A stretch of DNA of 16,554 nt from RUG12395 sp034178705 (GTDB taxonomy: Bacteria > Bacillota > Clostridia > Oscillospirales > CAG-272). This document shows, piece after piece, positions 1-6,293 of this stretch. The stretch is from assembly GCA_034178705.1 (NCBI GenBank), contig JAXFQY010000006.1, positions 1 through 16,554 on the forward strand, written 5' to 3'. A model generated the notes under the pieces. The model worked only from the letters and a program-made list of their open reading frames with translations, did no database searches and was not told the DNA's origin. Each line of letters opens with the position of its first letter. Position 1 is the first letter of the stretch. Both the position numbers and the translations under genes were made by a program.

Positions 1-50
1 TGCTGGCGGTGCTTGCCGCTGTATCAAAAAGGAAACTCGGGGTAAAGGCA

Positions 51-449
51 ATGACGAAAAGGAATAAAGCTATTTTGATCGTGCTTCCCCTGCTGGTTCT
101 TGCAGGGATTGCTATGTTAATGTCCTGTTCCAATCAGGAGAGCTTCACGGGCAGCCGTGTTAAAAACCCGGACGCCTATTTGCTGGACATTGCGAAGATG
201 AACGGAACCGATCTGCACACGCTGGAGCTGTGCCAGGGGGATGTGCTTCGAATCCGGTTTGAGACGGTGAAGGGCGAGCTGTACATGGAGATCAAAGCGC
301 CGGACGGGACAACCGTTTACCGTGGGAACGGGAAAGAAACCACTGAGTTTGCGGTGAACATCCGGGAAAGCGGCATCTATACGGTCGTTGTGGAAGCCCG
401 GCACGCAAAAGGAACCATTCATATTCAACTTGAGGAGGAAATATCATGA
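51..449 (+). CDS. Small secreted lipoprotein of unknown function
   Basis: Predicted 132-residue lipoprotein that I do not recognise. The N-terminus is basic (MTKRNK), then a hydrophobic stretch of about 17 residues leads to the lipobox LMS-C at Cys26, so the protein should be lipid-anchored on the outer face of the membrane. The mature part looks like a single beta-rich domain: alternating hydrophobic strands such as LRIRFETVKGELYMEIKAPD, a TVYRGNG turn, and YTVVVEARH near the end, resembling carbohydrate-binding or Ig-like sandwich folds; that resemblance is only inference. The ATG at 51 is chosen because it gives a clean signal peptide; an AAAGG sits only two bases before it, so initiation may depend on an upstream gene cut off by the window edge. 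The stop overlaps the next start by four bases (ATGA), which links it to the DUF2975 gene. Confidence 0.7.
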   Translation: MTKRNKAILIVLPLLVLAGIAMLMSCSNQESFTGSRVKNPDAYLLDIAKMNGTDLHTLELCQGDVLRIRFETVKGELYMEIKAPDGTTVYRGNGKETTEFAVNIRESGIYTVVVEARHAKGTIHIQLEEEIS

Positions 450-997
450 AAACGCTGCAAAGCATTCAGAAGACCTTCCGGGTCTTTCAGATTCTCGCAA
501 AAATCGCCTTTATTTTCAGCATCATCGGTGCATCCTGCTGTGCCTTGGGCGCGTTGTGCGTCGGTGTCTGGAACAACGGCGGTCAGGTGTTCAGCCTGTT
601 TGGACAGCCGATCATTGCCTTTGCCCAGGGCGAAAATCTGCGGCAGGCCTATGGCGTTATGCTTTCCGATTTGGTCTATCTGACCACCGACGCTATCCTG
701 CTGGGCCTTGCCGGGCAGTTTTTCAAAACCGAACAGGCTGCCGGAACGCCCTTTACGGAGGACGGCGCCAACCGCATCCGGAAGCTTGGCATTCACTGCA
801 TCTGGATGCCCATCGTGGCGGTGGTGATTGCGTCTGTTATTACGGTTTGCCTGGGCGTGGAACAAAGAGGAGATGTCAGCAATCTTCCCGGCGTGGTTAC
901 CGGCATTGTGCTGATTTTGGCTTCCCTGATTTTCCGCTACGGCGCACAGCTGGAGGCGCAGAACCGTTCCCTGATCTGCGACGGGGATAAGAACTAA
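446..997 (+). CDS. DUF2975-family four-helix membrane protein
   Basis: Integral membrane protein of 183 residues matching the DUF2975 family in length and layout. Hydrophobic segments lie at about residues 18-40, 70-90, 115-138 and 145-163. The hallmark is the segment between helices two and three, GTPFTEDGANRIRKLGI, which matches the family pattern of a PF(T/S)E-x-N-x-(K/R)-R-(L/I)-(R/K)-(R/K)-(I/L)-G motif. The function of the family is unknown; members are often next to a small XRE-type regulator, but none is visible here. A good ribosome binding site (GAGGAGG, 431-437) precedes the ATG, which overlaps the stop of the lipoprotein gene (ATGA), so the two are probably translationally coupled. 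The short DUF6440 gene follows after 41 bases. Confidence 0.8.
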   Translation: MKTLQSIQKTFRVFQILAKIAFIFSIIGASCCALGALCVGVWNNGGQVFSLFGQPIIAFAQGENLRQAYGVMLSDLVYLTTDAILLGLAGQFFKTEQAAGTPFTEDGANRIRKLGIHCIWMPIVAVVIASVITVCLGVEQRGDVSNLPGVVTGIVLILASLIFRYGAQLEAQNRSLICDGDKN

Positions 998-1038
998 AGC
1001 AGCGACCCTGCAGCGACGTAAACGGAAAGGAGATCATC

Positions 1039-1218
1039 ATGGACGATCGTTTTGAAGTGGTTTATAAAGAGATACGTTCCGCCGGTCTGGAAAGGAGAAT
1101 CATCTATGTGGACAAGGAAACCGGCGTCAACTACCTGTATATCCGGAACGGCTACAGCGGCGGATTGACACCGCTGCTGGATGCCGACGGAAAGCCGGTC
1201 GTCACACGCAGAAGCTGA
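1039..1218 (+). CDS. DUF6440-family small protein
   Basis: Open frame of 59 residues with a proper ribosome binding site (AAAGGAG, 1026-1032). The protein begins MDDRFEVVYKE and contains IIYVDKETGVNYLY and GYSGGLTPLLDADGKPVV, which I recognise as the signature of the small DUF6440 family found in Firmicutes. It has no signal peptide or membrane segment, so it should be cytoplasmic. The family has no known biochemical role. It sits in the same direction as its neighbours, 41 bases after the DUF2975 gene and 53 bases before the start of the broken membrane protein gene. The family match is from memory of its conserved pattern, and a profile search would settle it. Confidence 0.8.
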   Translation: MDDRFEVVYKEIRSAGLERRIIYVDKETGVNYLYIRNGYSGGLTPLLDADGKPVVTRRS

Positions 1219-1271
1219 CGTTACCCTTGCCGTTTTTCGGCTTGATACAGCAAAAAAGCGAGGAAGATACT

Positions 1272-1647
1272 GTGAAAAAAGGTTTTTTATCCCGGCCTGT
1301 GTGCTGGCATCTGTTGCCATCGGCTTTGTCATTTATGCCGGGGGCACCCAGAACTGTCGTTCCCATGGAGCGTGCAAATCACCCACATCCTGTATGGGCT
1401 GTATGTGGATACAGTGATGCTGCTGTTTGTGCTGTCATTTTGGAAGAAGACGGACAGAGCGAATATTCTGATGCTCCTGTTCGAGTTGGGTGCGGTCTTT
1501 TTCCTGGTGCAGTCCATACTCACCGTTTTCCCGGAGGGGGAATCCAACTGGTATCTTCCCCTGGCGCTGGGGCTGAACTGTGTCGCGCTGTTCCTGAACG
1601 CAGCCCAGCGGAGAAAACAGCAAAAAAAGGAGAAAGCGAAAGAATGA
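1272..1647 (+). pseudogene. Four-helix membrane protein disrupted by two single-base frameshifts
   Basis: A GTG at 1272 preceded by GAGGAAG (1259-1265) begins a frame that only makes sense if it shifts twice. Frame 3 gives VKK, frame 2 continues with a clear membrane helix (FFIPACVLASVAIGFVIYAG), and frame 1 continues from about 1345 with PELSFPWSVQITHILYG and three more helices to the stop at 1645-1647. One extra base in the A6 run at 1275-1280 (or the T6 run at 1283-1288) and one extra G in the G5 run at 1340-1344 would restore a continuous protein of about 125 residues with four helices and a basic lysine-rich tail. The uninterrupted 3' part alone would be 91 residues from a GTG at 1372, but that start has no well-spaced ribosome site. 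Both breaks fall in homopolymers, so sequencing error is as likely as real decay. The stop overlaps the next start by four bases. Family not recognised. Confidence 0.65.
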
Positions 1648-1856
1648 AAAGGAACAAAAAAGTTGTGATCGGGTGCAGCATCGTTGCCGCAATCTGTTTT
1701 GGAATCGTCAGCTACGGAAATTTTTACCGTGGTAGGATGGCGCTTGGCTGGACATTTGCCATTTTGACGGCTGCACAGTTGGCGCTGGCGGTGATGAATT
1801 ACATCCTGTCGAAGAAAATCGATGATTCAGAATCGGTATCGGAGGATACGCAATGA
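1644..1856 (+). CDS. Small two-helix membrane protein
   Basis: Protein of 70 residues that I do not recognise. After a basic start (MKRNKK) there are two membrane helices, about residues 7-24 (VVIGCSIVAAICFGIVSY) and 33-55 (ALGWTFAILTAAQLALAVMNYIL), followed by a short acidic tail rich in Ser, Asp and Glu. The ATG overlaps the stop of the preceding membrane protein gene (ATGA), its ribosome site (AAAGGAGAAAG, 1626-1636) lies inside that gene, and its own stop overlaps the start of the hydrolase gene in the same way. These overlaps decide the start: the same frame is open further left, but that part is the shadow of the disrupted upstream gene. It is probably a subunit or accessory of the small membrane proteins encoded beside it, which is inference from position alone. 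Confidence 0.7.
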   Translation: MKRNKKVVIGCSIVAAICFGIVSYGNFYRGRMALGWTFAILTAAQLALAVMNYILSKKIDDSESVSEDTQ

Positions 1857-2455
1857 GACGTTTAATCATATATGTACATGGCAAAGGAGGAAATGCAGAG
1901 GAAGCGAAGCATTACCAACCCCTCTTTCCCGACAGTGATGTGATAGGGTTTGACTATCACGCACAAACTCCCTGGGAAGCAAAAGACGAATTTCCTCATT
2001 TCTTTGATCTGCACAGCGAGGGCTACCATTCTGTCCTTTTGATTGCAAACAGCATCGGGGCTTACTTTTCGATGAATGCCTTGGCTGAAAAGAACATTTC
2101 CCAAGCCATGTTTATTTCGCCCATCGTAAACATGGAGCGGCTCATTGCAGATATGATGATGTGGTCCAATGTAACAGAGGCGGAGTTGGAAAGCAAAAAG
2201 GAGATTCCCACGGAGTTTGGAGAAATCTTATCCTGGGAGTATCTGTGCTATGTGCGAAAGCATCCCATCAAATGGAGCATCCCCACCTGCATTTTGTATG
2301 GGGGAAGGGATCATCTGACTTCCAGAGAAACCATTTCTGGGTTCGCAGAACGAATTGGCGCAGACCTCACCGTTATGGAGGACGGAGAACACTGGTTCCA
2401 TACAGCGGAGCAAATGAAAGTCCTTGATCATTGGATCAGCAACTCCATTCGATAA
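1853..2455 (+). CDS. Alpha/beta-hydrolase superfamily protein
   Basis: Cytoplasmic protein of 200 residues with the alpha/beta-hydrolase layout. The first strand and oxyanion loop are LIIYVHGKGGN (residues 4-14). The nucleophile elbow is ANSIG with Ser67; the usual first Gly of G-x-S-x-G is Ala here. Candidate acid and base are Asp153 in YGGRDHLTS and His180 or His183 in DGEHWFHT. A short helical cap lies around residues 95-135. Substrate cannot be told; such small proteins act as esterases, thioesterases or peptidases on small molecules. There is no signal peptide. The start overlaps the preceding stop (ATGA), and the next gene follows after 24 bases, so it belongs to the same operon. Assignment to the superfamily is firm, a specific activity is not. 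Confidence 0.85.
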   Translation: MRRLIIYVHGKGGNAEEAKHYQPLFPDSDVIGFDYHAQTPWEAKDEFPHFFDLHSEGYHSVLLIANSIGAYFSMNALAEKNISQAMFISPIVNMERLIADMMMWSNVTEAELESKKEIPTEFGEILSWEYLCYVRKHPIKWSIPTCILYGGRDHLTSRETISGFAERIGADLTVMEDGEHWFHTAEQMKVLDHWISNSIR

Positions 2456-2479
2456 CTTTACGAAAAAGGAGATACACAA

Positions 2480-3046
2480 ATGAAAGTTACATACGAACAC
2501 AGGCCCGCCATGACCTTCATCGGCTTTTCCACCTCCATCCGTCCGGAGGAGGGCTATCGGAAGTGTCCCGAGTTTTGGGACAGGGAATATGCACAGAAGT
2601 ACGCACGGCTCTGGCAGACGATGAAGCCGGAAACTCCGGTTGAAGCAGCCATCCTCGAAAACGGAATCGGCCTGTTTGCCATCTGCGACGAGAAGAAAGG
2701 CTCCTTTGAATACTGGATCGCCGGACTGTACAAGGGCGGTGAGGTGCCGGAAGGTCTGAAGCTCTATACCTTTCCGGAGAGTGACTGGGCAATGTTCTCC
2801 GCCAAAGGCCCCCTGCCTGGCTCCCTGCAAGCCCTGAACACCCAGGTCTGGCAGGAGTGGTACCCGAACGAGGGACAGAAGGATATGGGAAACGGAAATG
2901 CTATGCTGGAGGTCTATTCCCCCGGCGATATGCAAAGCCCTGACTACGAATGCGGTATCTGGGTGCCGATCTGCAAGCCCATTGAGCAAAACGAGCACGA
3001 AGCGGCTGAAACCGTTTCGACCATGATGATCACAGGGATTCTGTAA
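2480..3046 (+). CDS. Stand-alone GyrI-like effector-binding domain protein
   Basis: Protein of 188 residues matching the GyrI-like (AraC-type effector-binding) small-molecule-binding domain over its whole length. Seen in the sequence: MTFIGFSTSI near the N-terminus, FWDREYAQKYARLW, a LKLYTFPESDWAMFSAKGPLP strand-turn typical of the fold, the aromatic WQEWYPNEG, then LEVYSPGD containing the Glu that usually faces the ligand pocket, and YECGIWVPI closing the domain. In regulators this domain follows a DNA-binding domain; here there is none, so it may bind or detoxify a ligand, or act on another regulator. About 20 residues follow the usual domain end. The ribosome site is AAAAAGGAG (2462-2470), well placed for the ATG at 2480. 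It is the last gene of the plus-strand run and faces the ABC operon across 115 bases. Confidence 0.85.
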   Translation: MKVTYEHRPAMTFIGFSTSIRPEEGYRKCPEFWDREYAQKYARLWQTMKPETPVEAAILENGIGLFAICDEKKGSFEYWIAGLYKGGEVPEGLKLYTFPESDWAMFSAKGPLPGSLQALNTQVWQEWYPNEGQKDMGNGNAMLEVYSPGDMQSPDYECGIWVPICKPIEQNEHEAAETVSTMMITGIL

Positions 3047-3161
3047 ATGGAGCAACCGTTATGAAGCCAGCTTGGGAAGAATCCAACCCTACCGCCTGCT
3101 TGCTGGTGACGCCGGGCAATTGTTCCATCCGGGACGGCTATGGAATATCCAACATGCTACG
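3047..3161. other. Convergent intergenic gap without a clear terminator
   Basis: The plus-strand operon and the minus-strand ABC operon converge here. I see no GC-rich hairpin followed by a T run on either strand. An ATG with a short open frame at 3061 has no ribosome site and runs on as the antisense of the ATPase gene, so it is not called. Confidence 0.5.
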
Positions 3162-3764
3162 TCAGAAGTTTTCTTTGCGCGCTTCTTTTTCACGAGAGCC
3201 AGCAAGCGAAATTGTTTCTGTGCAGAGAAGGGCTGCTTCGTTGTCGTCATGGGTAACGGAGATGAGCGTCCGCTCCGCTGCCTCCTGTAAAGTAATACGG
3301 ATTGCATTTTCCTTCGTCTCCCGGTCAAGCCCGGTGAAGGCTTCATCCAGCAGTAAAATGTCGGAAGGGTGCGCCAGTGCGCGTGCAAGCGCGGTACGGC
3401 GCTTCATCCCGCCGCTCAGGTCGCTGATTCCGGCATCTTTTTTTTCAGCAAGTCCAAGCGCGTCCAATATCCTTGCGGCGCGCTCCGCATCGGAAAAAAG
3501 CGCAACATTCTCAAAAACCGTGCAGGAGGGGATCAGTCGGTCTTCCTGAAAGACGGCGGAAATCGTTGCTCCGGCGGGGAGCAGCACTTTGCCGCGGCGG
3601 GGCCGTTCCAGACCCATAATCAGGCGCAGAACGGTGGTTTTTCCGCAGCCGGAAGGACCGGCAAGGCGAACGCGCGCTCCGCGGGGAACGGTAAAGGAAC
3701 AGGCGGAGAGAACGGGTTCGCGGCCGTTTTTATAGGTAAAGTCAACCGTATCAAACCGGATCAT
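3162..3764 (-). CDS. ABC transporter ATP-binding protein (nitrate/sulfonate/taurine class)
   Basis: ATPase of 200 residues that energises the importer encoded upstream. All motifs are visible in order: Walker A GPSGCGKT (36-43), Q-loop FQEDRLIPS (Gln73), signature LSGGM (116-120), Walker B ILLLDEA (136-142) with D-loop GLD, and switch His172 in SVTHDD. FQEDRL followed by a short helical region is typical of the SsuB/TauB/NrtD/ThiZ group. At 200 residues it is shorter than the usual 240-260, lacking most of the C-terminal extension but keeping the full catalytic core. The ATG overlaps the permease stop by four bases (ATGA), so it is translationally coupled and the last gene of the operon. Substrate is set by the binding protein and cannot be read from the ATPase. 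Confidence 0.93.
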   Translation of the reverse strand: MIRFDTVDFTYKNGREPVLSACSFTVPRGARVRLAGPSGCGKTTVLRLIMGLERPRRGKVLLPAGATISAVFQEDRLIPSCTVFENVALFSDAERAARILDALGLAEKKDAGISDLSGGMKRRTALARALAHPSDILLLDEAFTGLDRETKENAIRITLQEAAERTLISVTHDDNEAALLCTETISLAGSREKEARKENF

Positions 3765-4510
3765 GCCTTTTTCCTCCCGAAAACAAGCCTGACAAGCGCC
3801 TCCAGAAGTACGCTCAGAACGACGATGACAACAGTCAAGGCAAAAACCTCATCATAGTCGATTGCGTTTTTGCTGACCCACAGCAGATTCCCGAGTGAAC
3901 GGGAAGTACGGCAGATGACCTCTGCAGCGACACCGGATTTCCAGGCAAAGCCGAGTCCGGCGGTTAAAGCAGAGAAGAAGGAGGGGCTGAGCGCGGGAAG
4001 CAGTATTTTTGTCAGCGTTTTCCCTCTCGGAAGTCCCATGACGTGCGCCATTTCGAGCAGCCGCCGGTCGACCGCTCCGAGCCCGGCCTCTACATTTGCC
4101 CAGACGAGCGGGAATATCATCAGAAAGGAAATGAAAATCGGGATCGTATCGGTACTCATCCACAGAAAAACGAGGATGATGAAGGCGGCAACCGGAACCG
4201 AACGGATCAGGGACAACAGCGGCGCCGTCAGCGTCCGGAAAAAGGGGAACCGATGCGCGGCAGCCGCACAGACCGTGCCGAGCAGGACGGCAAGTCCGTA
4301 GCCGGCAAGAATCCGCAGTACCGACAGCCCTGCTGCGGCAAGAAAGCTCTGCTGCGGCAAAAGCCGCAGCAGAGCTTCTGCCGTTGAAACAGGGGTGGGA
4401 ATCGCAAGAAGCAGACTGCGGTTTGCCGATGAGGCGCCGATCTGCCAAAGGACAATCCAAAACAGAATGACCCCGCAAGAGCACAGCGCTTTTTTCAGCT
4501 TATTCCGCAT
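3761..4510 (-). CDS. ABC transporter permease (nitrate/sulfonate/taurine class)
   Basis: Membrane protein of 249 residues of the binding-protein-dependent permease family. It has about six hydrophobic segments, beginning with ALCSCGVILFWIVLWQIGAS and ending in VFALTVVIVVLSVLLEALVRLVF. The cytoplasmic loop that contacts the ATPase is the EAA-like stretch EMAHVMGLPRGKTLTKILLP, with the conserved Gly and LP. The SIRSVP-like segment (LIRSVPVAAFIILVFLW) is typical of the SsuC/TauC group. I chose the ATG at 4510, which overlaps the end of the binding-protein gene by 11 bases; an ATG five codons earlier (4525) is an alternative, with GGGG just before it. Its stop overlaps the ATPase start (ATGA). 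Imported substrate unknown. Confidence 0.9.
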   Translation of the reverse strand: MRNKLKKALCSCGVILFWIVLWQIGASSANRSLLLAIPTPVSTAEALLRLLPQQSFLAAAGLSVLRILAGYGLAVLLGTVCAAAAHRFPFFRTLTAPLLSLIRSVPVAAFIILVFLWMSTDTIPIFISFLMIFPLVWANVEAGLGAVDRRLLEMAHVMGLPRGKTLTKILLPALSPSFFSALTAGLGFAWKSGVAAEVICRTSRSLGNLLWVSKNAIDYDEVFALTVVIVVLSVLLEALVRLVFGRKKA

Positions 4511-5552
4511 TATAATAGAAGTCATCCCCGGGCAGCTGTCCGCCGACCGATTTGGGATTTGCGTCATACATGACCTTCAGATAGCCGGAAAGACCGGTTT
4601 TCATCTCTGCCCCGCGAAGAAAGGTCAGACCGCAGTAGGGAATTGCCTTTTCCGCAATGGCTGCCTTTGGCAGAATGCCGTAGGTTTCACACAGTACGCC
4701 GGCCGCTGCCGGGTTTTCCTTAACAGCACCGATGCTTGCTTCATATTCGGAAAGGAAGGTTTCCACAGCGCCCGGATGCTCTTCCAGATAGGCATTGCGG
4801 ACAATGACACAGCCCATCATCAGAGTGCTGTCGCCGCCGAGCTTGTTCCATTCCTCGGTCATGTCAAATACGGTTCTGGCATCGGTATATTTCATCAGCA
4901 GGGAGGTTGCCACAGGCTGAGGCGCGAGAATGACAGCATCCGGATTTTTTGCCCAGACGGTCGGAAGCTCACTGCCGTCCGCAACAAACTCAAGGGTTAC
5001 GTCCTTATCGGGATCGATCCCGTTGCCGGTCAGAACATAACGGAGAATATACTCCGGGTTTGCTCCCTGCCCGGGGGAGACGATCGTTTTGCCCTTCAGA
5101 TCGGAGAGAGAGGACAGTTCCGTTTTGTAGGTCATGAGGGAAAGCACACCGAGCGTGTTGACGGCAAGCACCGTGATCTGCCCCTCGGTCTTGTTGTAGA
5201 GGGTAGAGGCCAGATTGGTCGCAACCGCGGCAATGTCCGCCTCGCCTTTGGAAATTGCCGCAATGATTTCATCGTTTGCGGAAACAAGCTTGAACTGATA
5301 GGTGTTCTGTGTGGTTCCCGCTTCGCTGCGGCTCCAGAGGTCAACTGCGCCGACGCCGGTGGGACCGGAGAGCACAAAGATATTCATTTCCGCTGCGGTC
5401 TCCTTTTCATCGGGATCGGAGACGGTAGTGGCGGGCGCTGCGCTGCTGTTCTGCGGGGTGTCTGTCGTAACATCCGGCGGTGTCTTTTTGCCGCAGGCGG
5501 CAAAAGAAAGCAGGATTACCGCGCATAGAATCAAAGAAAGAATTTTTTTCAT
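4500..5552 (-). CDS. ABC substrate-binding lipoprotein (NMT1/THI5-like, COG0715 type)
   Basis: Extracytoplasmic receptor of the importer, 350 residues. Residues 1-19 form a signal peptide ending in a lipobox (SFAA-C20), followed by a Thr/Ser/Pro/Asp-rich linker to about residue 55. The domain then starts with MNIFVLSGPTGVGAVDLW and shows the periplasmic-binding-protein pattern of the nitrate/sulfonate/thiamine-precursor group: NDEIIAAISKGEADIAAVATNLA, LSDLKGKTIVSPGQGANPEYILRYVL, and LEEHPGAVETFLSEYEASIGAVKENP. The ligand cannot be named; members bind sulfonates, nitrate, pyrimidine precursors or other small anions and aromatics. The ATG lies directly after the stop of the Crp/Fnr gene with no spacing, and its ribosome site (GAGGT) is inside that gene. 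It overlaps the permease by 11 bases. Confidence 0.9.
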   Translation of the reverse strand: MKKILSLILCAVILLSFAACGKKTPPDVTTDTPQNSSAAPATTVSDPDEKETAAEMNIFVLSGPTGVGAVDLWSRSEAGTTQNTYQFKLVSANDEIIAAISKGEADIAAVATNLASTLYNKTEGQITVLAVNTLGVLSLMTYKTELSSLSDLKGKTIVSPGQGANPEYILRYVLTGNGIDPDKDVTLEFVADGSELPTVWAKNPDAVILAPQPVATSLLMKYTDARTVFDMTEEWNKLGGDSTLMMGCVIVRNAYLEEHPGAVETFLSEYEASIGAVKENPAAAGVLCETYGILPKAAIAEKAIPYCGLTFLRGAEMKTGLSGYLKVMYDANPKSVGGQLPGDDFYYNAE

Positions 5553-6158
5553 TTATAATACCTCAATCTTTCCGTCCTTTCGGACCAGCATTTTCTTTTG
5601 TTCCAATTCATTCAAGGTGCGGTAGAGCGTTGTTCTCCCGATGCCGATCCGACGCGCGAGCGCCGCCATGCTTTCCCCGTATCCGCCGTTCCGTCGGAGA
5701 AAATCGTAGACACGGCCTTCGGCATCTTCTTTTGTAAATAGTGTAACCTTTTCGTTGAGAAAACGAATGCGCTCAGAGAGAAAAACAATATAATTTTCCG
5801 CTGTCTCGGGATGGGCACGGAACAGGGCACGCAGAAAGGGCTCATCGAGAAACAGAACACGGCAGCTGCTTTCCGCTACAATGCGGCTGACATAGATGTT
5901 TTCCGAAGAAAAAACCGCCGCGGCACCGAAAACGGCTCCGGGGGAAAAGCGGTTCAGGATTGTTTTTCCTCCACCGCCCGGAAGGGCCGCCGCTTTCCCG
6001 GAAAGAAGAATTCCGAGCGCACGCCGGTAAGTGTATTCCGTATAAATCGCTTCCCCTTTTGTAAAACTTTCCGCTTCCGGCAGCACAAGCGTGTCAAGCT
6101 CATTTTCCACCCCCCGGAAGAGAAAGCAGGTACGCAGCAGGGCGTTCTCTTTATTCAT
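5553..6158 (-). CDS. Crp/Fnr-family transcriptional regulator
   Basis: DNA-binding regulator of 201 residues, first gene of the ABC importer operon. Residues 10-110 form the cyclic-nucleotide-type beta-roll, with SPGAVFGAAAVF at the position of the phosphate-binding cassette; a long dimerisation helix follows (about 112-145), then a winged helix with SMAALARRIGIGRTTLYRTLNELE as the recognition helix-turn-helix. In the cassette the Glu and the Arg-Ser pair that hold cAMP in E. coli Crp are not evident, so cAMP is an unlikely ligand. The ATG at 6158 is preferred because AAGGTGAG lies eight bases before it; a GTG at 6170 falls within that ribosome site. A near-perfect promoter and a palindrome lie upstream, and the gene abuts the binding-protein gene with zero spacing. 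It probably controls its own operon, by inference from position. Confidence 0.9.
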   Translation of the reverse strand: MNKENALLRTCFLFRGVENELDTLVLPEAESFTKGEAIYTEYTYRRALGILLSGKAAALPGGGGKTILNRFSPGAVFGAAAVFSSENIYVSRIVAESSCRVLFLDEPFLRALFRAHPETAENYIVFLSERIRFLNEKVTLFTKEDAEGRVYDFLRRNGGYGESMAALARRIGIGRTTLYRTLNELEQKKMLVRKDGKIEVL

Positions 6159-6176
6159 TTCTGCTCTCACCTTGTT

Positions 6177-6202
6177 AAAACTGTTCCGTTTGGAACACTT
6201 TT
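6177..6202. promoter_or_regulatory. Palindromic candidate operator for the Crp/Fnr regulator
   Basis: The core TGTTCC (6182-6187), GTTT, GGAACA (6192-6197) is a perfect inverted repeat. It is flanked by AAAA and TTTT arms that also pair, with one C/C mismatch. It lies at about +5 to +24 of the predicted transcript, where a bound dimer would block transcription. It differs from the Crp (TGTGA-N6-TCACA) and Fnr (TTGAT-N4-ATCAA) sites. That the neighbouring regulator binds it is inference. Confidence 0.6.
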
Positions 6203-6207
6203 GTGAT

Positions 6208-6236
6208 ATTATAATCGTTTATAAAGATTTTGTCAA
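6208..6236 (-). promoter_or_regulatory. Sigma-A promoter of the Crp/Fnr-ABC operon
   Basis: Reading the minus strand, TTGACA (6236-6231) and TATAAT (6213-6208) are both exact consensus with a 17-base spacer. The predicted transcription start is near 6201, about 43 bases before the ATG at 6158. Confidence 0.85.
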
Positions 6237-6248
6237 GAGGAAATATGC

Positions 6249-6292
6249 TTTTCGGGGAAGCGGCAGAAAATTTTTTGCCGCTTCCCCGAAAG
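6249..6292 (-). terminator. Hairpin terminator after the GH43-like lipoprotein gene
   Basis: A 15-base perfect stem (6250-6264 pairing with 6277-6291, GCCGCTTCCCCGAAA on the right) with a 12-base A/T loop begins one base after the stop of the minus-strand gene. The T run on the minus-strand side is weak, but the stem strength and position fit a terminator that insulates the Crp promoter. Confidence 0.7.
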
Positions 6293-6293
6293 A

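Noticed and set aside
1..67. Tail of an upstream gene at the left edge (stops at 43-45 in frame 1 and 65-67 in frame 2; frame 3 open to the edge)
   Set aside because: All three frames are plausible over so few bases and none shows a recognisable family, so no call is made.
1227..1643. Long open frame continuous with the small membrane protein starting at 1644
   Set aside because: Its upstream part is the out-of-frame shadow of the disrupted four-helix protein and has no protein-like pattern; the real start is the ATG at 1644.
2228..3055. Open frame of 275 codons on the minus strand
   Set aside because: It lies antisense to the hydrolase and GyrI-like genes, which have clear family patterns and ribosome sites; its translation shows no domain.
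3061..3549. Plus-strand open frame after the GyrI-like gene, considered as a gene remnant
   Set aside because: No start signal, no family pattern, and most of it is antisense to the ATPase gene.
4395..5528. Open frame of 377 codons on the plus strand
   Set aside because: It is antisense to the substrate-binding lipoprotein gene, whose signal peptide and domain are clear; a codon-bias shadow.
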